64,000 nucleotides of DNA from Coriaria nepalensis (GCA_027186245.1 CP114489.1:7633501-7697500), one strand, 5' to 3'; shown: positions 13,801 through 25,057, numbered from the stretch's first letter. Numbers and translations: made by a program. The notes: generated by a model from the letters alone, not told the origin.

Positions 13801-16800
13801 CTTGCAACATCCAACAAGTGTGTTTTTCCTTTTTGCGATCCCATTCTCTTGAGGTGTATCCACACATGAGCTTTGGTGGACAATTTATTGTTCCAGTAGA
13901 TATGTGCTAAGAGATGATGTAAAGTACTGTTTAGCATTATCAGACCTGAAAACTTGTATCTTAACTTGAAACTGTGTCTGAACCATAGAAATCAAATTTT
14001 TGAAATTTGGCAAACTTTTGACTTTTCTTTCATGAGAAACACCCATATCGGTCTTGTGTTATCATCTATTAGGATGATGAACCAGCGAGCACCTGTATTG
14101 GTTTTTACTCTAAAGGGTTCCCATACATCACTGTGAATCATGGAGAAAGGTTGAGATGTTTTGTAGGGTTGGTAAGGAAAGGTATTTCGGGTGTGATTTG
14201 AGAGTTGACAAATTTCACGATGAAAAACAGATGGACTTTTTATTAGAGAATAATGACGAAAAAAATTTCTGAAGATACATAAAGTTTGGGTGGCCTAATC
14301 GGTAGTGCCATAACATTACTAGACTATCTTTAGGACATTGACTATGAGGATTACCCTCATTTCTAGACACTGAACAATCCAACTTGCAATCGTCTTCTTG
14401 AGGATCAAACACCTTAAGTAGATAGAGCCTCGAGTACATCTTAGCATTGCCAATCATCTTCCCCGAATCCAAGTCCTGAATTTCACATGAGTATGGGAGA
14501 AATTAAGTAACATAATTATGATCTCGAGTGAGTTTACTGATGGATAATAATTTGGAACCAAAAGGACCGAGTTTAGAGTAAGATCTTTTGATATTGTGAT
14601 GGATCCTAAATTGGCCACCTTTAAAAGTGAGCCATTTGCAATTCTGACATTAAGATTTTCATAGGAATAAGTAAAATTACAAAAGAGTTTTATCACCAAT
14701 CATGTGGTATGATGCTCCAGAGTCCACAATCCATGGAGTGTCCTTCTCTTTCGTAGTATTTAGTAGCAAATTTACCTTTTTGGGCTATGGACCAGGTTCC
14801 AATAACGGATGAGAGTTGTGAGGATGAAGGCGACTGACTAAATAGCTTCTTTAGTAGATTAAGTTGTTCCCTACTGAACAAGTTGGACTCACATGTTGCA
14901 GTAGGTTCTTCCATGCAGATATGGTTTCCACGGTCTTCTTTGTTGTAAAGAGGTTGTGATGGTTTCTAGTCAACTAGTTTTCCATGGCTTTTGCAGCAAC
15001 TGTCTACATGTCCAAGCTCTAGGCAGTGCTCACACCATGATCGTTCCTTCCTTTGTCGATTCTCACTTGGTTGATATTGAGCGCCTCTAACGGTTAAGGC
15101 CGAGACTTCCAGGTTCTGAGCAAGTGAGTGAGATTTCATCATTACCATTTTTCTACTTTCCTCCTTCCTTACTTCATAAAAAGCTTTTTTTACCTTCGGT
15201 GGAGGTTTATAACCCTGGATTCCCCCTCTTACTTCATCTAGATTCTGGTTCAATCCAATTAGGAACTTGTACAATCTCTTCCTTTCAACAATTTGCTTAT
15301 ACAACTGAAATCGTAGTCTAACTCTAAAATATGTGCCTAAACAGAAACAATTATAATCTCTAAAAATCAGCAACTAATTAGTAACTAATAAGCAAACAAA
15401 TCAAACTAATTTGTTTGCTGGAATCTTATATATATTCTACAATAATTAATATTGTAATTATCAAATTATAATATTACTAAACCATTTTTATTTATAAAAT
15501 ACAAAAAAAGTTAGATAACTGTTGTTCTACCGGTTGGTACCGGAAGAACAAAACCGCAATTTTCTCGATCGGTTGATTCACCGACCGATTGAGAATGGTC
15601 AGCTAACCGACCCATCAAATCAGATAATTTATTATCTGATCCGATGCTCAACCCTACACACTCCCACAACTTTGGAAGGCCACAAGAATTTGCAACAGGA
15701 ACACAATCAATACAATATAATGATATAAAAGCCATTACAGTTTATTCACGGCATGCTAGCAAGATCAAGAAAAGATTCATCAAAGAACTCCCAAAACAAA
15801 ATAACAAATGATTTGATTAGGGATATAAAACATATAATAATAGTCAAAATATTAAAACTAAGATGAAAATGAGTGGTAGTAAAGTAGCATTCTCTAAATA
15901 GCAAATACCAAAATATGACTAAATTAAAAATAGATAGCCAAAAGAGATGAGATTTAAAACAACGTAAAAACCAAATCATCTATAAGAACTTGATTTGATC
16001 ATGTATGCTTTCATGGCGTTCAAACTGCTAGTATCAATAAGCCATCAAGGCCCGGAAGGACTAACCTCCATAAAGATGAAAACATATTCTTTCTGCACTT
16101 TCAGAATGACAGTTTTGTTACTTGTTTCAATACAGAAAGTAACCCAGTTCAAAGTCAAAGAGCGCACAAGGGGCACTTTATGTTTCACTGCCGTCTTAAC
16201 ATCTGTAGAAAGAATCATATATCAAAATTAACAATGCTAAAAGACAAGAAGCTCAAACTTTTAAACATGACATAATAAAAGGCATATTTGTACTGATATT
16301 TCATAAAATACCTTTGTATATACAAATAATAAAGAAAGAAATATCAAGTAGACCATCATAACATGAAAGATTCAAAAGGGTACACGTGAATTTCATATGG
16401 AAGGGAGGCTGAAGGACTCTAAGGATCACTGAGAATGGAAAACATGCCTTCAACAACATCGGCAAGGCTCAAGCATCCAGCCGTATTCAATGCTTGGAGA
16501 GTTTGGATTAGTGACTCTGTTAGAGCAGGTTTTTTCTCTTTTAATTTTTCCTAACAAGAAAAGAAAATCAAACAGCCAAAATAATAGTTAGACATTAATA
16601 AAATGGAATGACTAATTTTTATAGAAGCAGTGGATCATTACAAGAGATTTACTAGAAACCTAAGACAGACAGATCATAAAATTTCAATGCAGTTCAGGAA
16701 GATGTAATGGCTAAACTTATAAATTCTGAAGAGGTCAAGCAATTTTCAGCTACTCTTCTGCTTCAAACTGATCCTCATGTTTTAACATAATATTTAATCA

Positions 16801-19800
16801 TTCATACCATATGAAAGTGATTTTGAAACAAGTCCCTCTACTCTCAAAGAATATGTAGGAACGCTTTTAAAAGGACTACCGAATTTTTTGTCTACTTAAA
16901 AATATATTATTTGATTGTGACACATACGAAACCTATTTCACTTAGAAGGAGGGGTTATGAGGAATTTCAACCTTGAAGTATAAAGACATAATTAGATGGG
17001 GGCAAAGCATTTCTTCTCCACTAATAAATGTAACACATATCCAACAAAACCATAATACAGTCCTCAATTGATGGGATGAACTAGTAAACGATAGGTTATC
17101 AATAAATCAAATACCAACCACATTAACATAATGGCATTAACAAAGGATCATGGCCGAATAGATGGCTTAGCTATTTGAGTATGCAATGCCCATTGTAGGA
17201 ATCACTAGTTAGGAGGTATCCAATGCCCATTTTAGGAATCATTTGTGGTAGATGAATGTGCAATAATTGAATGGAAATAACATTCCTAAGAAAAGAGTGT
17301 TTGTTGAGAAAATGGTTAAAGGCACTTCTAGAAGTAAATTCGACACAAATATTCTTTTAAAATCAACCTACTAAAGGGTATATATGAAAATATTATTTAT
17401 CTAACTAAAGTTTATTTCCTCTTCCTAGAGTACCGACTCCACTCCAACTTACATCAAAAGCACTTTTATGTACTCTTTGATGTCATGGCAAAATTTATAA
17501 GATTAAAAATATTTAATTAAGTACTCTAACAATCTTAGTGAGTGTTTTAACACAAGGGACCGGGCCTTCAAGTGATTAGATGTAACAACTCCAAGCCAGT
17601 GAACTGATGGAAAAGGAAATATTTAGTAATTTGATACAGCGGATATGTTGTCTAGTTGATATCTTAAGGTCCAAAATCATGGCAAGGAACAACTTCACTA
17701 GTCCATAGGAGTTGGAGCAGCCATGGAACACACAGGAAGAAGAGCATTTAAAACATAATATTTTAACCAAGCACTCTACTGTTGATAACTGCTATCCAAT
17801 TTCAAAACATTATTATAGATGTCGAAAACTTTACAATGTATCCATTGCAAACATTTATTTTTCTCACATGTATGCAAAATAAATCCAGATATTTTGTCTT
17901 AGCCATATTTAGGGCTATCTAGATGCTTTCTACAAAATCTACCTTTGTCATCGAGTACCTAATTGTGATTACATGAAATTCATTTTAATTAAGAATGTAA
18001 GTGGAATAACATATAGGAGATAAAACATAAGCTACTGAACCAATTCATGCGCCAACAGTAGATCATTCAGTAAAAGGTAAAAAGTGAGTATTTTCTTAGA
18101 AACAAACGAAAAAATAAAAAAATAAATTTCAAAACAAAAATAAAACAAAAACCCTACAGCAGGAGTATACAGATCATTTCTTATGTAGCAGTAGTTAACA
18201 GGGGACACATAATATGAAAGAATATACATAAAAGTATAGAGCATATGATGATTAACTCCTACTTCAGCTAGGAAAGGGAGAAAAAGACAGAAAAATATAC
18301 ATACTAGTAAGACCGGCAATAAGAAGCGCGAACTGCCTGAAAAATTTGCTCTAAGACCCCGTGCAAGATTGCCAATAGCTTGGATAGCTTCAACTGCAAC
18401 AGCTATATTCACGTCCGTAATTAGCTGCAATGAGCAGCTATTAGTTGAGCACATGCAATTACTATTTAAACGGGAGGATTTTCACCATGCAAAAGATCAG
18501 AATAACTCTAGCCATTATGCCTTGTACAATTTTGTACAATCTTCAGTCAAATTGTGTAGGTTCTTCCACTCTTTACTCTAAATTGTTTTAGAAATCACAT
18601 GTGCATTCCCCTCATATTTGCAGTCCTCTGCTTATTGCTGTTAAATCTATCAGAAGACCACTATTCATAAAATTGGTGGTTTGTGGCAAGGCAAGCCCAA
18701 CGAAATACTACAAATACATGAGCCTATATGGGAGAGCTTAATTTTTGTTGAAAAGTGTCTTCTTTTACTAAATTAAAGAAATATAACAATAAAAAGGCTT
18801 ATGGCCTCTTTTGTTAAGCTCCAATTTGAAGCCTATGAAATATGTCATTTTCATGCTTATTTTAAGCACCTAAGTATGACCAATAAAAAATCTAATATGC
18901 CCTCACATCTATTATTGTTTCCTGACCAAAGCCACTATTAACTCTAGAATCCTTTATCTAACAAGGATCACAGCCAAAGCTCCAAATTTCTCATGAACAA
19001 CTTCAAATTAATAATTATCTATTGTATTCCCAAGTTTTGCTTAAGAGGCTTTCTAAGTTATAACTTTGACGGTCTCTTAGGCTGCATTTGGATACACTTA
19101 TTGTGCACCCAAAATACAGTTTCACCAACAGGTCCCCGAAATGACTTAGAAAAAGTCTTACTTTTCTACTTTTTTTCAAACATTTTAAATTTCCAATTTA
19201 ACCTAAAGTTACTAACATTTTATAGTTACTAATTTATTATTCAATGTTTATCTTCACCATTTGGACGGTAAGAAAAAGTCATTTAACTTATATTTAATCA
19301 TATATGTTAACAGCTTATACATAGTTTCCACACTTCTTTAACCAAACACTAAGCTGCTTAAATAAATCAGCTTAAGCACATTTTAAGCACTAAGCTTCCT
19401 ATCAATTTTAAGCACCTTTTCATAAGCTACCCCAAACAAGTACACTTCAATTTTTTAATTTTTTTTGGGGGCCAAATATATACTTCCAATTAGGTATAAC
19501 ATTTTCTACCCCAAAAATTTGCCCTCCTTTCCAAAATTACAACAATGTTGGATAAACCCCTAACAGCAAACAGCAAGTATCAACTTATTTCTTTTTCATC
19601 CTCTTGAAAATTGATGTATGAAAAATTCGTAAATATGCATTCCATGAACATGAAATGTGCATCCTACATTCCACAACTAATATATGGGCATCTTAATACC
19701 AGAGAATGGCCATCATATGGTGGTCAGTTAGAGGTTGTGACTAGAATAAGCAACTGGGTAACTCCTATAAAAAGAAGTAAATTGATCTCTATGTATATGA

Positions 19801-22800
19801 GTAAAATGCTTTGACATAAGCGAAACTCTGATTTTAGAAATAGTTTTACCTCACTTGTGGCTTCATGGTTAGGTCTTTCATTCCTATAACACTGAACTTT
19901 GGACTTCAAGACTATAATAAAGTGATTTGACATAAAAACCGAACTAAATTTTCTTTTTCACCTTCAAAAGTGCCCAACAATTTTTGTTGCTACAAATCAT
20001 TAAGAATGTGATATCATGATTAATGAGGCTTCATTCACTATTTTCTATGCAATTTCGATGTTATGTTAAATATCATCCTTTACTAAGAAAAAGGTATTTG
20101 TAATTTGGACTGTCCAATCATTGCTCATGAAGAATTCTAGGTTGCTTGACAACATGACAACTACTCAGGCTTTTGAGCATGTTCTGCTATTATGATGTGC
20201 ACACTTCAAGCTTTGCCTAGAATTACTGGCCAACAGTTTAGTTACTTTGAAAGGAACAAGAACTGGAATTATATTTGATGCAGTCTGACCTAAATAGTTT
20301 GTTATTCTGAATGAACCAGATCTATTCAAGCTAAAGAATCAGAAGCATTAGTCAGATGTTGCCCCTGTAAAGGATTTCGCATCAAATAAAAAGGTCTATG
20401 TCTTGATTTGGACTTCTTCATGGGCAGTTATTGCTCTTCAAAACTAAAAAAGTAGAATTGTGCAGGGGGGGGGAAAAAGACTACCTTTTTTAATGTCCGA
20501 CAAACTTCAGTAAAGTCACCTGATGCTATTTTTTTTGTTGAAGTAAGTCTGGATAGTTCCGCAACAGCCTCCTTTCTTTCAGACCATTTAGCAGCTTTCT
20601 TGAGGACATAAAGAAAAGCACACTCTTAGAAAAGAAAATTAAACATAAGTAAAATAGGCACAGTTTATGGCAAAGTGAGGTAGACTTTACAGCTGCCATC
20701 AAGTACAGCAATAGATCAAAATTTTCACTAAATTACAAGAAAAGAATACTAACCACTCCATCCCAAAATCCTGACTTCTCCAGAGGAGTCAATATATCAA
20801 CAGGATCAACCAAATCATATTCGTCTATTTCCTGAGGAACTGACAATTTAAGAACATCAGAAATAGTACTGATTAAATAACCATATAAACCACCAACATC
20901 AAATGTTTCAATGCATGTACATGGTCTATCATAACTGACCAATAATGATGACAGCTGATCCTTTTAGCTAAGTCTATTGTAAAAAATACAAAGAGCATCT
21001 TCTAGTTTCCCACAGACTCAATAAGCATACCATCAGTCGTGGATTCTTCTGAAGGTCTAGGACCCAGAGTCTCAGACAAAACTTCTTGTTCTGGCTCCCT
21101 GTCTTGCTCAGACCTAATAAAAGAATAAAATATCTTAGTGTTTTAAATACTATAGAGGTATCCTTGAAAGCATCTGACTGCATTTTAAAACCCACTCTCA
21201 AGAGGATGATACATCCCAAAATTATCTCAATGTAACCATCAAAAATAATGTATCTAATACGAATAGCTACAAACAAAATATTACAGACTTACAGACAGAA
21301 AATAAATCAAGGAAGAAAAATCTAAATTAAAAAATAATAACAATAACAATAATAACGATAATAATAATAATCATAGAAAGGTTAATGCTAGTCTTTGGTC
21401 TCTGGTTATCATACAGGTTATTCATCGCTTGAAAGTATATTATTGATCAGGATCATCAGAAATAATATAAGGTTGATAAAGAAAGGGTTACGCATTTTGC
21501 GGAAAACGAAAGGATAAAAAAGATGAGTATTTTTGCCTAAATAAATTCATAGTCCATCATGGTGGAGGCTGCAGCCTGAAAAGACACCCCTCGGTGATTG
21601 CAAGTAAATTAGCCAAAATAGACTAATGAGCATTATGACTGTATTGACTATTAGATCATAATGGACCAACAACAGCCCTATATGTAATGCTGATACATTA
21701 GGGGTCATTTTAGGCAATCAAACGCTACCTACTGTCCAGAAATACACACTACTGAACAAGATTATTAAATAGAATAGAGGGGAACTCAGTTCAAATGAAA
21801 TAATGCAAAGTTCAGAGTAAGCAAAAGTACAAAATGCTAAAATTGAAACACTTAATGCTTCAACATTCAAGATTTCATGACCAGCAGATGAGAACCAAAC
21901 AGAAATTTAACCATGTTACAACAGTAAAAGCGACGGGAAGACAAAAGTGTAAATATAAGTATTTCAAGCATTTCACTAAAGAGTATGTTGACCTTATTTT
22001 GCGAGTAGGCCTAGCTGTCCCCGAAACATTAACAAGCTCAGCCTCCAACTCTTTTTTCTGAAAAATCAAAATATCGCAGCAACTAGATTGAAAAATACTC
22101 TGTAGACACCAGAGGAAAGGTAGTTAACAAAGATAAAAAAAAATAGCAATCGTATCATACCATTGTATCCCGCATTTTCTCAAATAATATTGATTTTACA
22201 GGATCTTTCCCAATCCAACGACAAAGTTCAAGTGTCAATCCTTTTGATGATGCACGGACATTTTGATCTTGATGGTCAAAGAGTTCAGGAAGCATTTTTA
22301 AAATCCGCTTTGGGGGAACCACTTTTGATCCAAACTCACTAATTAAGAAAAAAATATATAATTGTACACCAATAAGGTGCAAAATATAAAATCATAAATT
22401 CCACAAAGAAAATTCGACTACACAGACCTTAGGGCTTGAAACATGACGTCAATTGCAGGCACAACAGCCTTTGCAACTTTATTCTTTATTGCTTTTTCCA
22501 TTGTATCCTATAATTGATACAAACCAATGGATAAGAACAAATCAGAAAGAACGCAAAAGCAATAAAATAAATCACTGCATAGTGTGAGTTTACAAAAACA
22601 AAGGCACATTAGATCTCAATATTTATTTCTCGCTACAGGAACTTCACCAAACATGGAACAAACAGCAAGGATAATTACCCATTTTGATAGCACCAACAAA
22701 GAATCAATGGGAAGTAAAATCTCAACTAGTACAAGTGACTGTATCTAAGGGAAGCAGAGATATACATCCAACAAATACGCTATGTTTGGCCATAGAATTA

Positions 22801-24252
22801 TAATTCCGCTTTTGCAATTATAATACTGAAAACCGTTTTTATGGGGTGTGTTGGCAATGAAATTTTGTGTCAGGGTTTTTATAATACCGGTATCAAAACA
22901 CATTTTTTGTGGTTAAAATTACAAAATCTGAGAACCTAAAATAGTGGTTTTCAATATTATAATCCAAAATTTGTGTGTATTCCAACAAGGACTGCAACTA
23001 AAATACCAGTTTTGGCCAAAGAACTGAACTTTTAAATGTGATTATGGCCCTCTGACACGTGAGTCCTCCGTTTGACACAAAAACCGGAATTTAAATACTG
23101 ATTTTTAAATTATATGGTCAAAGATAGGCATAGTAATTCGCAGCTGATAAGTAAGGATGTTTCTTCACAACAAATCAATGAATCATCATGGCCATAAAAA
23201 ATGATGCACATGCTAAAACTATACTGTACAAAATACAGAAGAAGAGGTCTGTCCTTGGGAAATCTCAAATCTCAAATTTAATGACTTCATGACAAAGTCG
23301 CTTCTGGAACATGAGTAAAATATGTGAAGTTCTCTTGAGAGCTATTGCCAAAAGGCACCAAACTACAAATCACAAGTCCTGGTCTCATCACTAATTGGCC
23401 AATCTACAAAGGGAAAGATCCAAGGTTCACTGTTAACTTATGGGAAGTTCTCCCCTTAAGACACACCGAGGCAAGACCGAAATAACCTATGGGAAGCTCT
23501 CCCAACTACTTAATAGTCCAGGACAATACTTTTTTTTGGTGCTAAGACTTAAGATAGACGGAATTTAATGAGTCATACCTAAGAGAAAGGAACACAAAAG
23601 TCGCAAACAAGCAATTAAAAGAAAGCATAAGAAAAATGCATACCAGGAAGACGTCGACAGCTTCCAGTTCTACCCAAAGCATAAACACTGCCTGGGCTTT
23701 CTCCACCGTCTTTGGTCTACCCGTCAGGCATTTTGCAACAATTGCATCGCAAGTTTCTTTCGCATACCTATGAATTTTTAAAAAATGTACATTAAAATTT
23801 AAGAGAAATGCAGCACCATAATAGCACAAACGTGAGAAGGACTGCACCTCCCGGCATCAGCGTCAGCAGCTCGTAGGAAAGCAATCAACGCATCAAGTGC
23901 TTTTTCTTGCACTGGCGCATTCGAATCCGCAACAGACTTCTTAAAGTAGGAACCTAATAGAATTACGAGGCTGGTGAATGAAGTGTGCAGAGAGATGTAC
24001 ATGACGATAGTACACAGATCGTACATGCAAGATCGGTGAGAAAAAAAATCAGATCTAAAAAGCGGAGATGAAAAACCCTAGGCGTTACTGACCAATTTCG
24101 CGAAGGCGATGGTCCTTGGGGTCCGTGATGGAGTCGCAGAGCGCGGCCAAGTCAATGTTGGCCTCATTCCTAACCTTCCAATTCTTGTGCAGTAATCGAT
24201 CCTCCCATGGCAGTTTCTTAGCCTCCTTTAGCAATTTCTCTTCCTCTGACAT
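3358..24252 (-). CDS. MOR1: MOR1/GEM1-like microtubule-associated protein (XMAP215/Dis1 family), N-terminal half
   Basis: This is a plant XMAP215-family protein: TOG domains bind tubulin dimers and promote polymerisation and turnover of cortical, spindle and phragmoplast microtubules. The start at 24252 gives MSEEEKLLKEAKKLPWEDRL, the conserved family N-terminus. I read 31 exons, all joining in frame: 24252-24093, 23953-23848, 23767-23644, 22507-22428, 22338-22161, 22057-21993, 21113-21031, 20839-20754, 20598-20485, 18424-18305, 16550-16448, 16202-16066, 9695-9630, 9566-9449, 9320-9280, 8111-8040, 7948-7841, 7736-7631, 6285-6173, 6058-5971, 5811-5711, 5439-5332, 5251-5146, 5004-4925, 4850-4701, 4584-4509, 4245-4121, 4033-3923, 3855-3706, 3596-3522, 3439-3358. 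They total 3,232 nt, or 1,077 codons plus one base. The family is usually about 2,000 residues, so the rest lies left of the window. There are no internal stops and it appears functional. One intron (11) needs a GC donor. Confidence 0.96.
6286..7630. other. MOR1 intron 18, no gene seen
   Basis: A 1.35-kb AT-rich intron with a short TTTATTTATT run near 6541. Short open frames on both strands have no recognisable family motif and are not taken as genes. Confidence 0.6.
8112..9279. other. MOR1 intron 15, no gene seen
   Basis: A 1.17-kb intron, AT-rich with a purine-rich section (about 8640-8790). No repeat family or coding sequence recognised. Confidence 0.6.
11275..11482 (-). repeat. 3' LTR of intron-12 copia element
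   Basis: This is 208 bp, starting TGCTGAATATATTTAAGATT and ending AATTCACA on the minus strand. It matches the 5' remnant over its first 129 bp with several substitutions and small indels, and the first bases differ (TGCTG against TGTAG). Confidence 0.88.
11490..12940 (-). pseudogene. copia reverse transcriptase and RNase H, broken
   Basis: The first 155 codons (12473-12940) are an intact RVT_2 N-terminal part: ALERNEKWEVTKLPSGKHLF, CKWIFTVKYRDDGNVDRFKA, LYQLDVKNGFLNGDLLEEVY. The catalytic YVDDII lies near 12395 in another frame. Later pieces give QFMNCPNEEHMEAVYKILRY (11836-12099) and RNase H with MFCDNQSAIGI, HHDRTKHVEIDRHF and LQIANILTKALP (11490-11750). At least three frame breaks separate them. 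Confidence 0.88.
13002..14914 (-). pseudogene. copia protease and integrase, broken
   Basis: On the minus strand: an aspartic protease start with WIVDSGASYHMIG (about 14694-14735, split between frames), the GAG_pre-integrase block VMLWHYRLGHPNFMYLQKFF (about 14265-14350), an integrase core with frameshifts, the rve tail LINRMPSRILKFHTPCQTLP (about 13690-13740) and the DPRAIKCIFLGYSSNQKGYK block. Expected core residues between 13940 and 14215 are scattered over frames. Confidence 0.85.
14930..15312 (-). pseudogene. copia gag C-terminal part with zinc knuckle
   Basis: The minus-strand frame shows KFLIGLNQNLDEVRGGIQGY, a VRKEESRKM segment and the CCHC knuckle CEHCLELGHVDSC-C (spacing C-x2-C-x4-H-x4-C). 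This knuckle binds element RNA during packaging. The N-terminal capsid part is deleted. Confidence 0.85.
15313..15441 (-). repeat. Truncated 5' LTR of intron-12 copia element
   Basis: About 129 bp of LTR starting TGTAGAATATATATAAGATT on the minus strand. Homology to the 3' LTR stops at about 15313, where gag coding (RFQLYKQIVERKRLYKFLIG) begins at once. About 80 bp of LTR, the leader and the gag N-terminus are deleted. Confidence 0.85.
15520..15650. repeat. Palindromic GC-richer patch beside the copia insertion
   Basis: Two short inverted repeats stand out from AT-rich intron DNA: arms CTCGATCGGT / ACCGATTGAG (about 15570-15593, one mismatch) and the perfect 20-base palindrome TCAGATAATTTATTATCTGA (about 15619-15638). 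A related CGGTCGGATAATTGACC segment lies at about 11035 on the other side of the copia insertion. This may be an older repeat that the copia element split; no family is recognised. Confidence 0.4.
16551..18304. other. MOR1 intron 10, no gene seen
   Basis: A 1.75-kb AT-rich intron. A short imperfect direct duplication containing CAATGCCCATT...AGGAATCA occurs at about 17185-17212 and 17219-17251. No coding sequence or known repeat is recognised. Confidence 0.55.
18425..20484. other. MOR1 intron 9 with a MITE-like segment
   Basis: A 2.06-kb intron. The middle part (about 18790-19445) is rich in the phrase TTTTAAGCAC and its neighbours, and its ends resemble each other in inverted orientation: a GAAGCCTATGAAA...TTTTAAGCACC motif on the left, and TTTTAAGCACC...CATAAGCTACC on the right. 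The rest is unremarkable. Confidence 0.45.
21993..24252 (-). other. MOR1: TOG1 domain region of MOR1-like gene (exons 1-6)
   Basis: Residues about 1-237. HEAT repeats of the first TOG array carry the conserved surface tryptophans in PWEDRL and HKNWKVRNEA, then FKKSVADSNAPVQEKALDAL, AKCLTGRPKTVEKAQ, PAIDVMFQALSEFG, PPKRILKMLPELFDHQDQNV and CRWIGKDPVKSILFEKMRDT. The short exon 6 (KKELEAELVNVSGTARPTRKI) starts the basic linker. TOG domains hold the alpha/beta tubulin dimer through the loops between HEAT helices; the domain limits are my estimate from family layout. Confidence 0.9.
22781..23126. mobile_element. MITE-like element in MOR1 intron 3
   Basis: A 346-bp AT-rich segment starting TATGTTTGGCCATA and ending TATGGTCAAAGATA, which are inverted copies of each other with two mismatches over 14 bases. 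It has no coding capacity and holds internal inverted stretches such as TTATAATTCC and GGAATTTAAA. This fits a non-autonomous DNA transposon. I could not identify a convincing target duplication, so superfamily (hAT is my guess) is open. Confidence 0.6.
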
Positions 24253-24508
24253 TTTCGCCGGCCTAAATTCCTTCCTCTATTTCTATTCCGACGATCGCCG
24301 GCTGGTAAGACAGAATGTGCTTGATCGGAAGAGAAAAGAAACCGAGGGGGAGCGGTAAGTACGATATCTTTATCTGGGCCCCAAAAGCAGAGGAGAATTG
24401 AAATTAGAAAGTTGAATGTGAGAGAACTGAGAAGAGAGAGAGGGAGGGGGAGTTTTTTTTTTTTTCTTTTTTTTTTCTTTTTTTTTTTCTTTTTTTTTTT
24501 TTTCTTTT
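24253..24508 (-). promoter_or_regulatory. Upstream/leader region of MOR1-like gene with long oligo(A) tract
   Basis: Directly upstream of the MOR1 start codon. On the minus strand the region from 24508 to 24453 is almost pure A broken by single G residues, followed by a GA-rich run. Long purine tracts of this kind are common in plant leaders and core promoters, and they exclude nucleosomes. The transcription start cannot be fixed from sequence alone. Confidence 0.35.
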
Positions 24509-24846
24509 GCCAAGACAGGCGCTACTTCGGGCTGGACGTTTTGAACGATAATTACACCCACTCGATGTGATTGTTCCGGTTAAAGGCACGTACCGACTGA
24601 ATTGTACAGAGTGGCAGTGGCGTAGAAACCTAGCGAATGGTGTTAGCGCGTGTTTAGTTACGGTATAATTCTGGGGCCCGTGGGAGGATACGCAGAAGTG
24701 TGATGTCTTATTGTCGAGCGGTGAAATTGTAGGGTCCAGAGGGCACAATGCTACAATCCTGGTGAGCGAGGGAATGTCAGAGTGATCACGTATAAATAAG
24801 AGCATTACGGTCAGTAAAGTTTAAATTAATTATAGGAATCTAGTTT

Positions 24847-24932
24847 TTCTTATTTAAGGTGGTCGATACTAAGCACTTCAAAACTCGGTTTCTTATTTAA
24901 GGAGGTTGATACTAAGCACTCCAAAACTCGGT
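24847..24932. repeat. Tandem duplication, 2 x 43 bp
   Basis: Two adjacent 43-bp copies (24847-24889 and 24890-24932), each starting TTCTTATTTAAGG and ending AAAACTCGGT, differ at only three positions. They lie about 600 bp upstream of the MOR1 start. Confidence 0.9.
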
Positions 24933-25011
24933 GAGTAGTAAGCATATTTCAGATATTTATATATTAAGTTTATCTTATATTATGAGAGAAGGGAGGGTGA
25001 GTTGGTGAAAC

Positions 25012-25057
25012 TCATCCGCCTCTTTTATTTTGTATCATCCGCCTCTTTTATTTTGTA
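25012..25057. repeat. Perfect tandem duplication, 2 x 23 bp
   Basis: Two identical copies of a 23-bp unit beginning TCATCCGCCTC and ending TTTTGTA (25012-25034, 25035-25057). Confidence 0.92.

Larger units (their letters stand above)
11270..15446 (-). mobile_element. Ty1/copia retrotransposon in MOR1 intron 12, with target duplication
   Basis: A copia element read on the minus strand, in the same sense as the host gene. The element is 11275-15441, flanked by perfect 5-bp copies of ATAAT (11270-11274 and 15442-15446). Order on the minus strand: truncated 5' LTR, gag, protease, integrase, reverse transcriptase, RNase H, polypurine tract (TTGAGGGGGAG), 3' LTR. A deletion joins the middle of the 5' LTR (about 15313) straight to gag, removing the primer site and gag start. 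Stops and frameshifts break pol, so it is inactive. The intact duplication shows a single insertion followed by decay in place. Confidence 0.93.
9696..16065. other. MOR1 intron 12 (6.4 kb) holding a copia element
   Basis: The intron lies between ...FIFME and SLNDGTPEV, both in phase 0. Apart from the copia element at 11275-15441 it holds plain AT-rich DNA (9700-10900), a C11 run (11174-11184), a decamer repeat of the ACTGAAAAAA type (about 11120-11155) and a GC-rich palindromic patch on the far side of the insertion (about 15520-15650). Confidence 0.7.
9449..21113 (-). other. MOR1: Acidic linker and TOG2 domain region of MOR1-like gene (exons 7-14)
   Basis: Residues about 238-513. Exon 7 is an acidic linker (SEQDREPEQEVLSETLG). 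TOG2 begins with LTPLEKSGFWDGV and KWSERKEAVAELSRL and continues through TDVNIAVAVEAIQAIGNLAR, KLKEKKPALTESLIQTLQAL, HKVPLVRSLTLNWVTF and LNDGTPEVRDAAFSSLAAIA. Exon 14 ends the domain with MVGMRPLERSLEKLDDVRRK. Intron 12, between residues 452 and 453, is enlarged to 6.4 kb by a copia insertion, so the longest intron falls inside this domain. Confidence 0.9.

Noticed and set aside
24370..24805. Lysine-rich open frames on the minus strand upstream of MOR1
   Set aside because: They arise from the oligo(A) tract, have no family motif, and overlap the leader region of MOR1.
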